DNA of 64,000 nt from Marvania coccoides (GCA_963854735.1 OY978100.1:1116001-1180000); one strand, 5' to 3'; positions 1 through 11,237 are shown, counted from the stretch's first letter. Notes: generated from the letters alone by a model not told the origin. Numbers and translations: made by a program.

Positions 1-7
1 TTTTCAG

Positions 8-837
8 GGTACGCAGCCCTAGAGTGCGCTCATCTCACGCTAACCACGGCGGCAGAGCGCCCCTCTGGTAAGCTGGAAATCGAGTTGGCGGTGTCCAGGA
101 GTTCTGGGGTTGGCAGTGGCGGTGGAACCGTCACCGAGGAGCAGCTTCTCAGCAAGGGGGTGGAGGAAGCGCCTCTGAGAGCTCCGCTCGAGCAGGAATG
201 GCCGTGTTTCCAACATTACCCCGCAGTTCCCTCTTCTGGCGGCGCGGCTGCTGTTGTTCCGTCGGAGGAAGGTTTCCTTCGCTTGGCGGTGGCCTGGACT
301 GCAGGCTCAGCAGCAGAGATAGCCTCGGTGGTCTGGAAAGACAAACTCAATCTCACGCTGCATGCGCTGCCTCGCGGCGCCCTCACAGCCACCAGCGCCA
401 GCATTTTGCCCCAGTCTGTCCCTTTCTCGGCGCTGCCCATCAGCGTGCACGTTCTTGCCACCGACGGGCGGCACTCGCGCGCCGAGGTGCGGCTGCAGGC
501 CTCCCGCGCTCAGAGTGGTACAACGGAGGTGCAGGCGCGGTACAAATATTACGATACTGAGGCGCTGTCGTACGGTGAAGTACCGCTGGGAACGTGCAAC
601 AGAGTGGAGCTGGACGGCCCTGCGAATAAGAAAGGAAGTGGGCTATTCGTGGCAATGGTTGCGGGTGGAGTGGTGGGTGGGGTTCTAGTGTTGGGATGTG
701 CTGTGTTTGCAATAATTTGGATGCGGAGGCGGAGGCGGAGGGAGAGCAGTTTTGGGGTTGGAAAAGCGGCCAGCGGTGAAGCAGCGGCGCAGCACCGACA
801 TGACAACGGCCACAGTGATTGCAGCAGAAGAAGCTGA
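8..837 (+). CDS. Single-pass membrane protein, 3' end only
   Basis: This is the last exon of a gene that begins outside the window. The first seven bases read as an intron end (ttttcag), and the frame is open from there to the TGA at 835-837, giving about 275 residues. The visible part is a Ser/Gly/Val-rich ectodomain of no family I recognise. It is followed by one strong membrane segment (residues rich in Gly, Val, Leu, starting near AMVAGGVVGGVLVLG) and an immediate stop-transfer run of Arg (WMRRRRRR), then a short polar tail. This arrangement predicts a type I protein with the C-terminus in the cytosol. A cadherin- or PKD-like extracellular part is possible but only a guess from the beta-rich, Thr/Ser-rich sequence. 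Membrane topology is well supported; function is unknown. Confidence 0.7.
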
Positions 838-1037
838 CAAATAGAGATCGACCAAACATTATTACAATTTTTAATAGTTGAAAAAACATTATTACTATTA
901 TAGCATTTATTTCCCATAAAAACTTCTTCATAGAATAATAAGTAGTTATTCATAAATGTATTTTATTATTTGCAAATGCTTGAAAAATGTGCAGACTAGA
1001 CCTTATCGTTGGCAAGACGCATGTGCGCTGAAATATT

Positions 1038-1570
1038 TTACTGCTGCTGTGGCGGGTGCTGCATAACCGATGTCTGATATTGCTGCTGCTGCTGTTGCTG
1101 CTGCTGTCGGTAGTCAAAGCCAGGAACCATTCCAGCGCCGCCTGGGGCCCCAGAAAATTGCAATGGTGCAGGGGGTGGTGAGGGCGAGGGCGGCGCCCCT
1201 CCGCTTCTGCCGCCATCTTGCTTCAGCTCGGTGGCAATGTGGTCGAGGAGCGCCCCCGCAGGGATGAATCCATCTGTGCCGTATTGCCGCGTAATGAGGT
1301 TGGAGAGTCGCTCCTGCAATAATGCAAAGCCAGAGAAGCACAGCGGAACAACGGTCAGCAGGCCGGCAAAATAAAATAAAACTAAAATTTTACGCGTATC
1401 AAACCAAATCGGCTCACCAGTGCTTCCCGAGCGCCTTCTGCTCGTTCAATCTCTCGCTGGGAAGAGGCTTGAGCATAAAGTGCGGACAACGCATTCGCGG
1501 CTGTCACGAAATTTCCATAGAGGCTCTCGCCTTCCAACTTGCGTTTTTTCGACCTCTGCTGAGCGCTCAT
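1038..1570 (-). CDS. Conserved plant/algal small protein of unknown function
   Basis: Two exons, 1394-1570 and 1038-1313, joined by a GT-AG intron in phase 0, encode 150 residues. The first half carries a basic stretch (RSKKRKLEG, a possible nuclear signal) and an amphipathic helical region around NALSALYAQASSQREIERAEGA (shown here by its key residues: Ala, Leu, Gln and Glu rich). The second half has GFIPAGALLDHIATEL, followed by a Pro/Gly-rich tail ending in a run of Gln. The pattern of a 'sALt-LY-qa' helix followed by a short helical pair resembles small conserved plant proteins of about 90-150 residues without an assigned role. I do not assign a function. The start at 1570 is the ATG that begins the basic segment. 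The gene is transcribed away from the RimO gene. Confidence 0.65.
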
Positions 1571-1955
1571 TCTTGTTATAGAGTTTGTATTGATTTTTCG
1601 CGTGAAGTGTAAAAAAAAAATCAAACGATGAAAAGTTTGTGAATGCGCAAGGTGGGGTACGCCAGTTCAATTGATATAAGGGATGTCTCATATATTTTTT
1701 AAAATTATTATAAAGCCTTCTCGTTCCAATTTCGGCGAGGTTTTTAAGCTTGGCGGCGCGCGTTTTTCTTGTTGTCGGGCACCTCAATTTTCGCATCAAA
1801 ACATATGCAATTTAAACCAAAATACTTACATTTTGCAAACAACAGCCGCCCTCAATCTTACCTATCTTCTAGCCAAAAGAGGAACAAATTTGCATCCCAA
1901 ATTCTTCCTTTCGCGCTTGTCCTCAATTCTTACAGCATCACCAAACCCGGGAGCA
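1571..1955. other. Divergent intergenic region
   Basis: AT-rich, 385 bases between two head-to-head starts (1570 on minus, 1956 on plus). It probably holds both promoters and the 5' UTRs. I see no specific element that I can name. Confidence 0.5.
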
Positions 1956-4900
1956 ATGCTCGCCAAAGGAAGCTACCAGGTGGCGCTGGCAGCGCCCACG
2001 CCCCTCGCCCGCCTCTCCAGGCCCACCAGAGGTCCCCACCGCCGCCTCAATGCCGCCGCCCCTGACGCCGAGAAAGAAGCGCCCCTGAAGGTGTCTATGG
2101 TGTCGCTGGGGTGCCCCAAGAACACCGTGGACGGCGAGGTGCTGCTGGGCGACCTGTACCGCAGCGGGTTTGAGATCATCGACGCTTCTGAGGACGCTGA
2201 TGCCATCGTGATCAATACCTGCGGATTCGTGGAGGACGCCAAAGCGGAGTCCATCGATACCATCATTGCCGCGGCCAGGATGAAGGAGGAGGGCCGGGTG
2301 AAGAAAATCATTGTCACAGGTACAGAACAATATTATAATATTTTATTGTTTTGGAAGAGCAGAAAATTAAAAAAAAACAAGCTTGATTTAATACTTTGCA
2401 GGGTGTCTGGCGCAGCGCTACAGCGAGGAGCTGGCTGAGCAGCTGCCTGAAGCTGACCTGGTGATTGGCTTCCAGCGATACGACGGTCTGGCTGCATCGC
2501 TCCGTGAGGTGTTGGGTGCTCCCCCCGACATCGACGCTGAAGAGTATGGCAGGAGGGGACGCGTGCAGGTAAAAAAAAGCAAAAACCATGCATTTCTTAA
2601 TGCAATTTTGAGGTTCGCAATTTTACGTTTGACTCACGATTCCTTGTGCGTAGGTTGGTGAGGCGACTGTGGCGTTCAGGCCAGAGTTCGACAGATTCCG
2701 CCTGACCCCCACCCACACCGCCTACCTGCGGGTGGCTGAAGGATGCAACCATGCCTGCAGGTCCGCCTTTCTCTCTGATATTTTTTTAATTTCGTTGCTG
2801 CTGCTCTCATGCGCCCCTTCTCAACGCCTCCCTCTGTCTCCATTCCCATTACTGCAGCTTCTGCGCCATCCCAGGATTCAGGTAAGAGAATTTTAAAAAT
2901 TCCTTTCTTTTTCTCTTCCATAGGAACTATTGTGTTGGTTTTCCATTGAAAAGATTGTTGGCGGCTCTTTATTATTCTTACAAGAGGGCATGATGCATCA
3001 AGGCATACATAAAAAACAATAAAAGCATAAAAGTATTATATTTGGTTGTGTGATTTTTTCTATATTGGCATATTCTTTTGTTGTCGCTGCTGCTCCCTTC
3101 TCTTGGAAAATTACCACAGCCCGCGGCGCAACTTGGGCGTCTCCTCCCCATCCTCTTCCTCGCTGTCGTCCGCCGCCGTGTACACCTTTTTGTCGGTCAC
3201 AATCACCATTGCCGACTCCCCCGCCCCGGCAGCGGTGCGACTGAACTTGTCATGCATGAACACCGAATCCACGACGTGCTCCGACTTGGGAATGAGGTGG
3301 TACGACGTCACCGTGGTGAGCCCGCCCATCGACACCACTTGCGGCTCCGCCACCTTCACCGACCTGAAGTTCCACAGCACCGTGAAGTTGCCGCACGATG
3401 CCACAATCCAGCGCTCCTGGCGGCCCTTCTCGGTGATCCACGTGAAGTGCGCCTTCTCTAGCTTGGCGCCGGAGGTGCGCGCCACGTCCTCCACCCGCAG
3501 GCGCAGCAGGCGGGGGGCGGGGGCAGATGACCCCATGCGAGAGGTGAACCCGCACAGCTCCTTGCCGCTGTCTCCGTCTTTGTACGACGTCTTCACCACC
3601 ATTAGATACTTGTCCGTCGTGGCCAGCACCCACTTGCCGTCGAACGTGACGTCCACGGCGGTGATGGGCGCCCCAAGGCCGGGGATTGACGTTTTGGCCT
3701 GGGTCAGCGTCTTCTCGCTGTACAGCCGCACTTTGCCGTCCGCCGAGCCGACCACCACGTAGCCGTCTCCCGAGGTCGCCATACAGCTGAACTTGGTGCC
3801 GCGAGCGTAGTCCTTTCCTCCCATATAAGAAAGCGCCGCCGGGGACGACATGTCCTGGACAAGACCCCCCGCAGTGCGCAAGTCCCAGCGCGCCAGGCGG
3901 TTGTCATCCAGCGACAGGAACGTGTTGTGCGCCTCCAGCTGCGCTGATTTGGTGTCAGCCGCGATGTCTCGCATGGGAACGTTCACGCCATCCTTATTGA
4001 AAGAGAATTCGTTCACGACCTTGCCGGTCTCGATGTCGGCGTGGAAGAGCGACGAAGACCCTGGGCTGAGCATGTTCATCCGGGTCTCTTTGTCCATGAG
4101 CATCGCGCGGGAGGGGGTGAGCGCAGAGGGGGTCCCGCCCCGGCCAGGCGGCGGCGTCCCTGGCAGGGTCAGCCCAGGCGGCGTGGCGAAGGTGAATGTG
4201 GTGCCCGAGTCTTCCACGCCCCCCAGCACGTTCTTCATCACGTCGATGGTGCCGGATTCGCGCACCAGGTAGGAGCGATCGCCGCCGCCCATGACAACGC
4301 CGCGAATGACCTCCTGGCGCTCGGCCGCCAACTTCTCCTTGCGCGGGGTGGTGCGCAGCTCTTCGGGGTCGGGCTTGTCGATGTCCATGTCCACAGCCCA
4401 CTCCGCGCGAGAGGTGTCACTCTCGCCGCCCATGCGGGAAAAAAAATCAGCGCCGAAGACCTGCAAAGAGAGTAAAGAATGTTTTCAAGGTGAGATATTT
4501 CGCAATTCGTTTTAATAAAAATCTATTCAATAGAGATGTACTTAATAAAAGTAATTCTCACCTTGAGCTGATTGGTTTCCGTCTCCTCCATGCCATAGGT
4601 GTTTTCGAACAGCGCCTTGTTGTACTTCTGGCTGAAGGAGACAAAGGCGGCGGCGGTGGGGAACGACAGCGCCCACAGCTTGCCCTCCGCCTGGAAGGCA
4701 CACATCTTTTCAGGCTGCTTAAACTCAAAGTCGGAGTTGACGGTGGCGTCGGGAGCCTCCTGCGCGCCCTCCAGCTCCAAGTGCCACTCGGATTTGCGCC
4801 CAGCGGCGTCTTCGTTGGCGTCGTAGAACCGCGCCGACGCATTTTCTGACACCACCTCCCACTGGCCGGCGCCGGCGCGGCCCTGCACCCACTGAAACAG

Positions 4901-6567
4901 CCTGGTGGTGCCAGCAACAGCCTGCAAACCAAGAGAATTTCGTGTATTTGAGTTTCGTGCCGATTGGTGTTCTTGCTGCATCATTAAGACTGTTTTTTGT
5001 CGTGGATTTGGTTGTCTTTCGATGTTGCTCACCTGTGTGGCCTCGCCGTCGGCTGGCAGCCCGGCCGTAAATGCTTCAGTGGAGGCAGCAGCTCCCATTA
5101 TCGCTCGTGTTTAATATGTATTGGCGGCGCACGCGATATTCTGTTAATCTTCTCGATTTCAGTTGCAGTCCTTGATTCGCAACGTTCCGCGTTGCGCTGC
5201 ACGTCTCTCACGACACCACCTATTTTCTAACGTTTCAATAATTAAATCACCTTTCGTTTGCTGTGCCAAAAACACGGTTTTTTACTGCGCCCATTATTAT
5301 TGCGAACCGCGCCATTTTTTCAGTTTTTTCAGTTGGCTTCGTCGTCTTCTCCACAGTTCCACTGGCCCTGAATTCTATCCCAACGTCAGCCTCTTCACCT
5401 TCCCATTTCTTGCTCTTTCCACAGGGGCAAGTTCCGCTCCAAGCCTTGGGACGCCATCCTTCAAGAGGCCCGCCATCTGGTGGCTGAGGGCGCGCTGGAG
5501 CTCAATCTCATCGCAGAAGACACCAATCAGTGGGGCCAGGACCGCCGCGGCGACGGCCGCAACCTGGCCCACCTCCTGCGGGCGCTGTCGGAGATCGAGG
5601 GACTACGATGGATCAGGCTGCTCTACTGCTACCCCTCCTACTTCCATGACGAGCTCATCGATGAGATCGCCAACAATCCCAAGGCAAGTCGCTGATACAA
5701 TCGCTAAACTCATTGAAATAAAGCTTCGAGCGTTTTCCTAACTTTTCAAATCGCTCAATAAACCGAACATTTTGTCTCCCTTGTTCATATATCTGCAGGT
5801 GTGCAAGTACATCGACATGCCGCTGCAGCACATCAACAATCTGACGCTGTTGGCCATGAACCGGCCGCCCCAGGACCACACCGTGACGCTGCTCAAGGCG
5901 CTGAAAGACCGCATCCCCGACCTCGCCCTCCGCACCACCTTCATCTCTGGCTTCCCAGGCGAGTCCAAGGAGGCTCACAAGGAGCTGGTCAACTTTGTGC
6001 GCTCCTTTAAGTTCGAGCGCATGGGGGCATTTGCCTACAGCGAGGAGGACGGGACGCCCGCGGCAGAGTTTGAGGAGCAGGTAGGAACATACATAGATAC
6101 ATTACATGGTTTAAAGTCCGCACAGCTTAAAGAAGGAAGAAATGGGGGGAGAATCTCTTTTAATCTTTCTTTATTGTTTACAGTTTGAAATCCCGTGCAT
6201 ATTAAATTTTGACACGTGTCTTGTTCAAGCGCTGATATTATCATTTTTCGTCCTACTTTTTGCGCAGCTTGATGTTGAGGAGCGGCAGGCACGGCGTGAC
6301 GAACTCATCTCGCTGCAGCAGCGCATCGGCGAGGACTGGGCTCGGGGGCTGGCAGGAAAGGAGATCGAGGTGCTGGTGGATGGCCACACCGAAGATGGAG
6401 AGCTGTACGGCCGCACCCAATGGGACGCTCCCGACGTTGACAACATCGTGTTCCTGTCTGACCCAGAGGAAGGCTCTGGCGTGGCCCCAGCGGAGGTGGG
6501 CCAGATGCGGCGGTGCCGGGTGCTGGGTCACTCGATTTTTGACTTGGAGGCAGTGCCGATTGCATGA
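1956..6567 (+). CDS. rimO: RimO-type radical SAM methylthiotransferase (ribosomal protein S12)
   Basis: Seven exons (1956-2319, 2402-2568, 2654-2760, 2858-2881, 5425-5683, 5799-6080, 6268-6567) give 500 residues. The N-terminal methylthiotransferase domain shows the three cysteines of the auxiliary Fe-S cluster: SLGCPKN, INTCGFV and VTGCLAQ. The radical SAM CxxxCxxC motif is CNHACSFC, split by an intron and completed by a 24-base exon. The C-terminal part (EIEVLVDGHTEDGELYGRT) is a TRAM-like domain. RimO in bacteria adds a methylthio group to an Asp of ribosomal protein S12. Here the first 40-45 residues are rich in Ala, Arg, Pro and Ser and look like a plastid or mitochondrial transit peptide, so the likely target is organellar S12 (inference). 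Intron 4 is 2,543 bases and contains another gene on the minus strand. Intron 5 (5684-5798) uses a GC donor. MiaB is the nearest alternative, but SLGCPKN favours RimO. Confidence 0.92.
3111..5098 (-). CDS. VID27 / CYPRO4-family beta-propeller protein, nested in rimO intron
   Basis: Three exons (5033-5098, 4562-4921, 3111-4460) encode 591 residues. The start MGAAAS fits an N-myristoylation site, as in plant CYPRO4 proteins. The N-terminal third (RLFQWVQGRAGAGQWEVVSENA, here only to mark the place) resembles the PH-like domain of the family. The C-terminal 350 residues are a WD40-type propeller with recognisable blades (SLDDNRLARWDLR, VVGSADGKVRLYSE, VTFDGKWVLATTDKYLMVV, WIVASCGNFTVLWNF). In yeast Vid27 is linked to vacuole import and degradation; the plant role is poorly known. 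The whole gene lies inside rimO intron 4, on the opposite strand, 230 bases past one exon and 327 bases before the next. Its own splice sites (GT-AG) are clean, so it looks functional. Confidence 0.88.
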
Positions 6568-6671
6568 AAAAGCGGCGACGGGATTATAGAAAGTTAATGA
6601 TGAAACTTGCATAAAATTTTTCTTATTTTTTATGGATAGACGTCTTGAAAATTGTAATATGACGTAATAAT

Positions 6672-6750
6672 AACTAAACTAAACTAAACTAAACTAAACT
6701 AAACTAAACTAAACTAAACTAAACTAAACTAAACTAAACTAAACTAAACT
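6672..6750. repeat. (AAACT)n microsatellite
   Basis: About 16 perfect head-to-tail copies of the pentamer AAACT, 100 bases after the rimO stop codon. It probably falls in the 3' UTR or just past it. It does not match the TTTAGGG telomere unit of green plants. Confidence 0.97.
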
Positions 6751-6848
6751 AATACTTTGTAAAACATATGTAATGACGATCTATCTATTAAGAGCAAACA
6801 CTCAAAGTAGTTAAAAAAATAAAATTAAAGAAACGATTATCAAATGAT

Positions 6849-8202
6849 TCATGGCGTTGGATTTGGATACTTTGCGTGCACGGCGTCGACCTCTCTCCTC
6901 AGCTTTTCTTCAAGCAGCGGCTTCCCCGCCGCTGCTACCAGCTCAGCCAGCTGCCCCTCGTCTGTCACGCCTGTGACGGCCGCACCCACCAGCGGATGCC
7001 CCACCACAAAACGAATCGCCAGCTCAGTGGGGGAGATACCCCACCGCCCCGCCACCGCTGCGTACTGGGCCACAGCTTCCCTTACGTTGGGCTTTGGACC
7101 GTACCGCGATTCCGCTTCAGCGTACCGACCCTTGTACTTGTTCAGTCTGGCGCCAGGGGGGCCTCCCCCAGGAGCGAGGTACTTTCCAGTCAACAACCCC
7201 ATGGCGAGTGGGGAGTAGGCCAGCAGACTCACGCGCTCTGCGTGGCAGCATTCTGCCAGACCGGAGTCAAAAGATCGGCACGTCAGCGAGTAGGCGTTCT
7301 GTAAGGACACTGGGCGTGGGAGCCCTCCACATCCTTCTTCGCTGACATTAGTAGTACTCGACGTGGCGACGGAGCAGAATTTCATGAGCCCCCATGGCGT
7401 TTCGTTGCTGAGTCCATAGTGCCGAACTTTGCCAGCGCTGATTGCTGACTGCAGCGCTTCGAGCTGCTCTTCGAAGGGGACGGAACGGTAGGCCATCGAC
7501 GGGTCGAAATCTACTTCGCCAAACATCGGAACGTACCTGCAATTAACATTTTAATAATGGTAATCAATAATAAGTGGAACCCAGGAACATATCTCTCATT
7601 ATTCGACAATACAAAATTAACCCTTTATAATGGGGGAGGAAAAAAAACTTTAGAATATACGATCAATACTTTAACATAGCAAACTCGCATGCGATTTCCC
7701 TTCAACATCAATAGTCTCACCGGTCTGGCCAGTGAAGCTGAATGAGGTCAATGTAATCAGTTTGCAGCCTCTTCAAGCTGCCTTCAATGGACCCTAAGAT
7801 GTCTTTAGCCCCCAGCGACGCCGGCCCGCCTCGAATCCACTCCATGCCCCCTGGCCCAGCCACTTTTGTGGCCACCACAAAATCAGAGCGACGGTGGCCC
7901 TTCAGCCACTCCCCCAGGATCAATTCAGAAGCACCCTGGGTGGAGGAAGATTGTGGCACGGGGTACATCTCAGCACTTTCCCAAAAATTAACGCCAGCGT
8001 CAGCTGCGGCGCTCAGAATGCGGTGGGCCAGCACGCGGTCAGTGCCCTCGCCAAAAAGCATCGTGCCCAGGCATAGGGAGGACACCCGCACATCTGTGGA
8101 GCCCAGTTGACGGTAAGGAAGGGAGTGGCATTTTATTGCGAGCTGTAGGCGCGACAGTGGCTGTGAATGAAGAAGCTTGTTTGGCAAAGGATTGAAAGGC
8201 AT
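6849..8202 (-). CDS. Aldo/keto reductase (Tas-like), probably organellar
   Basis: Two exons (7721-8202 and 6849-7536) encode 389 residues. The protein begins PYRQLGSTDVRVSSLCLGTM after a short presequence, and carries the AKR landmarks: active-site Asp and Tyr in FWESAEMYP (Asp just upstream in DAGVNFW), the catalytic Lys in VVATKVAG, and the His of LIQLHWPDR. GKVRHYGLSNE and LLAYSPLAMGLLTGKY are typical of the subfamily that includes E. coli Tas and plant AKR proteins. It should reduce aldehydes or ketones with NADPH; the substrate cannot be told. The start chosen at 8202 gives a basic, Leu/Ser/Pro-rich leader of about 35 residues that could be a transit peptide. The frame stays open further upstream, so a longer N-terminus is possible. 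Transcribed divergently from the HIT gene. Confidence 0.92.
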
Positions 8203-8397
8203 TGAAGGTTTGGATGCGAGATGGCCGAGAAAGGCATGCGTCCAGCACCAAATTGAAGATAACTTTTTTAGTAATTTAATCAATGCTAATTGGCCTCTGA
8301 TTTCATCTCGAAAAATTTGACTTTTTCCCCATTTTTTTTTCCGAGAAGCACATTTGCGCTTCGATCTGACAAATTTTTTATTATATTTTTCATTTTG

Positions 8398-9024
8398 ATG
8401 ACTCATTGGAGAGCCTTGCTTGCCAAAAGCAGCGTGCTTCCGATATCTCGGGTTGTCGTCAAGCACCCTTCTGCTGCTGTGTGCCATCGGGGCGGAGCTC
8501 AGGGACATTCACGCCTGGCAGTGCGATCCATGGCATCGGAGGTCGAAGCGGCCAAGTCCGCAGCGGCTGCAGGGTGAGAATTTTTCGTCCTCTTCAGATC
8601 ACTTGAGAATTTTTTTCCACCCCTGCTCTTTCACTGGCAATCGTCTCATCCTCGTGGCTGCAGAGCTGCCGACAGCGGGGCGCCCACCATCTTCGACAAG
8701 ATCATCAGCAAGGAGATCCCCGCCAAGATCATCCACGAGGACGACCAATGTCTGGCCTTCAGGGACGTCAGCCCCCAGGGTCCGGTGCACTTCCTGGTCA
8801 TCCCCAAGGTTCGCAATGGGCTGACCCAGCTGTCAAAGGCCAAGCCTGAACATAAGGCGCTGCTGGGCCACCTGCTTTTCACCGCCCAGGAGGTTGCTGC
8901 CAAGGAGGGACTGACAAAGGGGTTCAGGGTTGTGGTGAACGACGGGCAAGAGGGCTCGCAGAGTGTGTACCACATCCACTTGCACGTCATCGGTGGCAGG
9001 CAAATGGCGTGGCCCCCTGGCTAG
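8398..9024 (+). CDS. HINT1: HIT-family nucleotide hydrolase (HINT1-like)
   Basis: Two exons (8398-8573 and 8664-9024), 178 residues. From residue 60 on the protein is a complete HINT domain: [20 protein letters not shown], then [20 protein letters not shown], and the histidine triad [17 protein letters not shown] at the very C-terminus. HINT enzymes hydrolyse adenosine phosphoramidates and AMP-lysine adducts. The first 45 residues, before an internal MASEVEAAK, are basic and hydroxylated and may be an organellar presequence; the internal Met could give a cytosolic form. The gene is head-to-head with the aldo/keto reductase, with 195 bases between starts. Confidence 0.94.
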
Positions 9025-9522
9025 AGAACCATAAATCTTGGGTGTGCGTAGGTTATTTTTTTTTTTTAATTGTTTTTTTCTTCTTCTTATAGTAAGTCTT
9101 CATGCAACGAGCTTGAAATATAAAATTGCAACAATATGTTGGAGTAAAAAATAAAAATTTAAATGTATTCTCACAATGCAACAAGTCAGAATACGCAGGA
9201 CTGGGATAAGATCCATATATGGGCCTAATGGCTAGCCTCCGCGTCCAGCTGGTGCTGCACGGGGTTTTTGATTGACCATCGTTTGCAAGTTCAGTAAGCG
9301 AGCGTCAAAATGATGCTAAAGCATCGTCTTTGTTTGTTTTTTGTTTCCCCCGCCTGCGTTCAACAAGTTGTTCCCGTTCCCCCCCCCATCGAGATGCATT
9401 ACATAATTACGATTTCTGGGACAGCTGAAAAAAAATCTACAAGAAGTGCCGCCTTCTATAAAGCCCTCCATTAGCGAAGTTATTCTTACTTTATCTAAAC
9501 TAAGTACTTTATATCTATACTT
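9025..9522. other. Intergenic, no gene seen
   Basis: 498 bases between convergent 3' ends of the HINT and J-domain genes. It contains T-rich stretches near 9056-9085 and a C8 run near 9380. I see no coding signal or RNA gene. Confidence 0.6.
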
Positions 9523-10672
9523 CTACTGCTCATGATGCAGTGCCGCCTGGGCTGCAGCCTTATTGGCTTTTTGCCGCGCCTTCTTCTCCCTGTTCTTCTC
9601 CGCCTTGCTCTTCCCCGCCTGCTGCTTCCCAGCCCCGGCAGCAGGCGACGCCGCCGCTGCCGCTGCGCTTTTCTTCTTCTCACCGACACCATTATTTTTC
9701 GGCGAGATCGAGCTCGTCTTCGCCCTGATTTCTACGTTCCACGCCCCTTTGGTCACCGTCCCGCCTTTTTCTTCGATGCAGGGCCTCGCCTGAAACGCGT
9801 ATTCAGTGTCTGGCGCCAGTCCAGCCACCCTCGCCGCATGCAGGCTGTACTTGACTTCCATGCTCCGCCACTCGCTCAGCCCCCCCTGGGAGGCCCCAGC
9901 GGCCTCCACAGGGCGGTACCGCAGCTCCCAGTAGAAGTTATCGGGGGGGGTGCTGCCCCGATTCAGCTTCATCCACGGCTTTTTTATGTCGGCATCGAGG
10001 GTGATGGAGGCCGCCTTCACCGACACAGGGGACAGCTTTTTGAATTGATGCAGCCAGGTGGCGCGCTGATGTTTCGCCTTAGCGTCGCTCGACCGGCCAG
10101 CACGACCGCCAGCGGTGGTCCCTTCTGGCTCGCGCGGCCGGCCACCGCCACCGCCAGCAGCATGACCCCTGGGCGCGAAGCCTCCTCCGCTGAGCATGTC
10201 AAACAGCATCGCAAACATGTAGGCCGTGAGCTCATCGATGTCCTCCTCGTAAAAGAAGCTGTCCTCGTCCTCAGAGTCGGGCCCTTGCTTGGTGAGCAGA
10301 GAGTAGCCGGCGGCCACCCTCTGAAAGCGCGCCGTGGCGGCCTCCCTGTCGTCCTCCGGGTGCTTATCAGGGTGCCAGCGCAGGCTCATTTTGCGGTAAG
10401 CCCGCTTGATGTCTTCCTCGGTGGCTCCCTCCTGCGCAGAGATTTTTTGTGTGGATATTAAAGAAGTGGGAAAAAACTTTTAGCTTAGGAAATAGGCGTT
10501 TCTAAGGCCCAAAACCCGAGGAAACAGGGCTTGTCTCCAACAGAGAATGAAGGGGGGAACAGTTGTTTTTATGGCTCAAAAATCGACATGAACGCATTGG
10601 AAAATTCGGAATCATCCTGACATTGATTTCCAGAACAGCGAGTGCCTCGCTACGGGTGATCTTCATGCTCAT
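9523..10672 (-). CDS. J-domain protein with fibronectin type III module and Lys-rich tail
   Basis: Two exons (10622-10672 and 9523-10431) encode about 319 residues. Joining them gives a complete J domain start, ITRSEALAVLEIN followed by EGATEEDIKRAYRKMSLRWH, with the HPD tripeptide in RWHPDKHPED. A DSEDEDSFFYEEDIDELTAY acidic segment and a Gly/Arg-rich linker follow. Residues about 140-235 form a fibronectin type III fold: WMKLNRGSTPPDNFYWELRY and VAGLAPDTEYAFQARP are classic strand B/C and F/G signatures. The tail is a Lys/Ala-rich helix (KAEKNREKKARQKANKAA). J domains recruit and activate Hsp70; the FN3 presumably binds a client or partner (inference). Exon 1 and its donor (AAT|GTCAGG) are less certain than exon 2. 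Confidence 0.82.
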
Positions 10673-11237
10673 GAGCCCGTTGTTTGGGGGGGGGGGGGCA
10701 ATTTTTTTAGAGCCAGCCAACCCGCGTCCCACTCTCAAAACAGCGATCAAAAATTATTTAATACTTTTCTATTCCATAATTAACGCGAGGGTTTTTGTTT
10801 TGCTGCCAAGGTTGGGAGAAAAACGAAAGCCCTCCCATTTCTTTCTTTCTTTTCTGCTTCTGCTTGTTCTTAGTTAATTTCCTTCCATAAGCTGCCATGC
10901 TGTTTCTATATAATTTATAAATTTCAAGAGGAGAAGATTGTATGTTCAGTTTCGTAGCTAATCTGAGCAGCACAAAATTCAACGCTCCCCGCTCGCCTTT
11001 CCTTGATTTAATTTCGCTGTTGGTACAGTTCCCTCAAATCGATAGAATCCAATCGACTATCTACAGCCTATTTACATCTCTATTTTCCTTCAAAATCACC
11101 GCTCGCTTTGCTATCATTTTCATGCGTTGCAAAGAAATGCTCATTCTCACTCGCAAAAACCCGAGTTTAAAAAATTGAAAATTTGGACTTTTCCCAAATA
11201 TACATCATACCAAATAGCATAACTAGTACCAGATTTT
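10673..11237. other. Intergenic with G-tract
   Basis: 565 bases between two minus-strand genes. There is a G13 run at about 10685-10697 just upstream of the J-domain start; the rest is AT-rich. No gene seen. Confidence 0.6.

Noticed and set aside
5684..5690. A GT donor at 5688 for rimO intron 5
   Set aside because: It shifts the frame; only the GC donor at 5684 joins NNPK to VCKYIDMPLQH.
6672..6750. Telomere-like repeat
   Set aside because: The unit AAACT is not the TTTAGGG or TTAGGG family and the array is short and internal.
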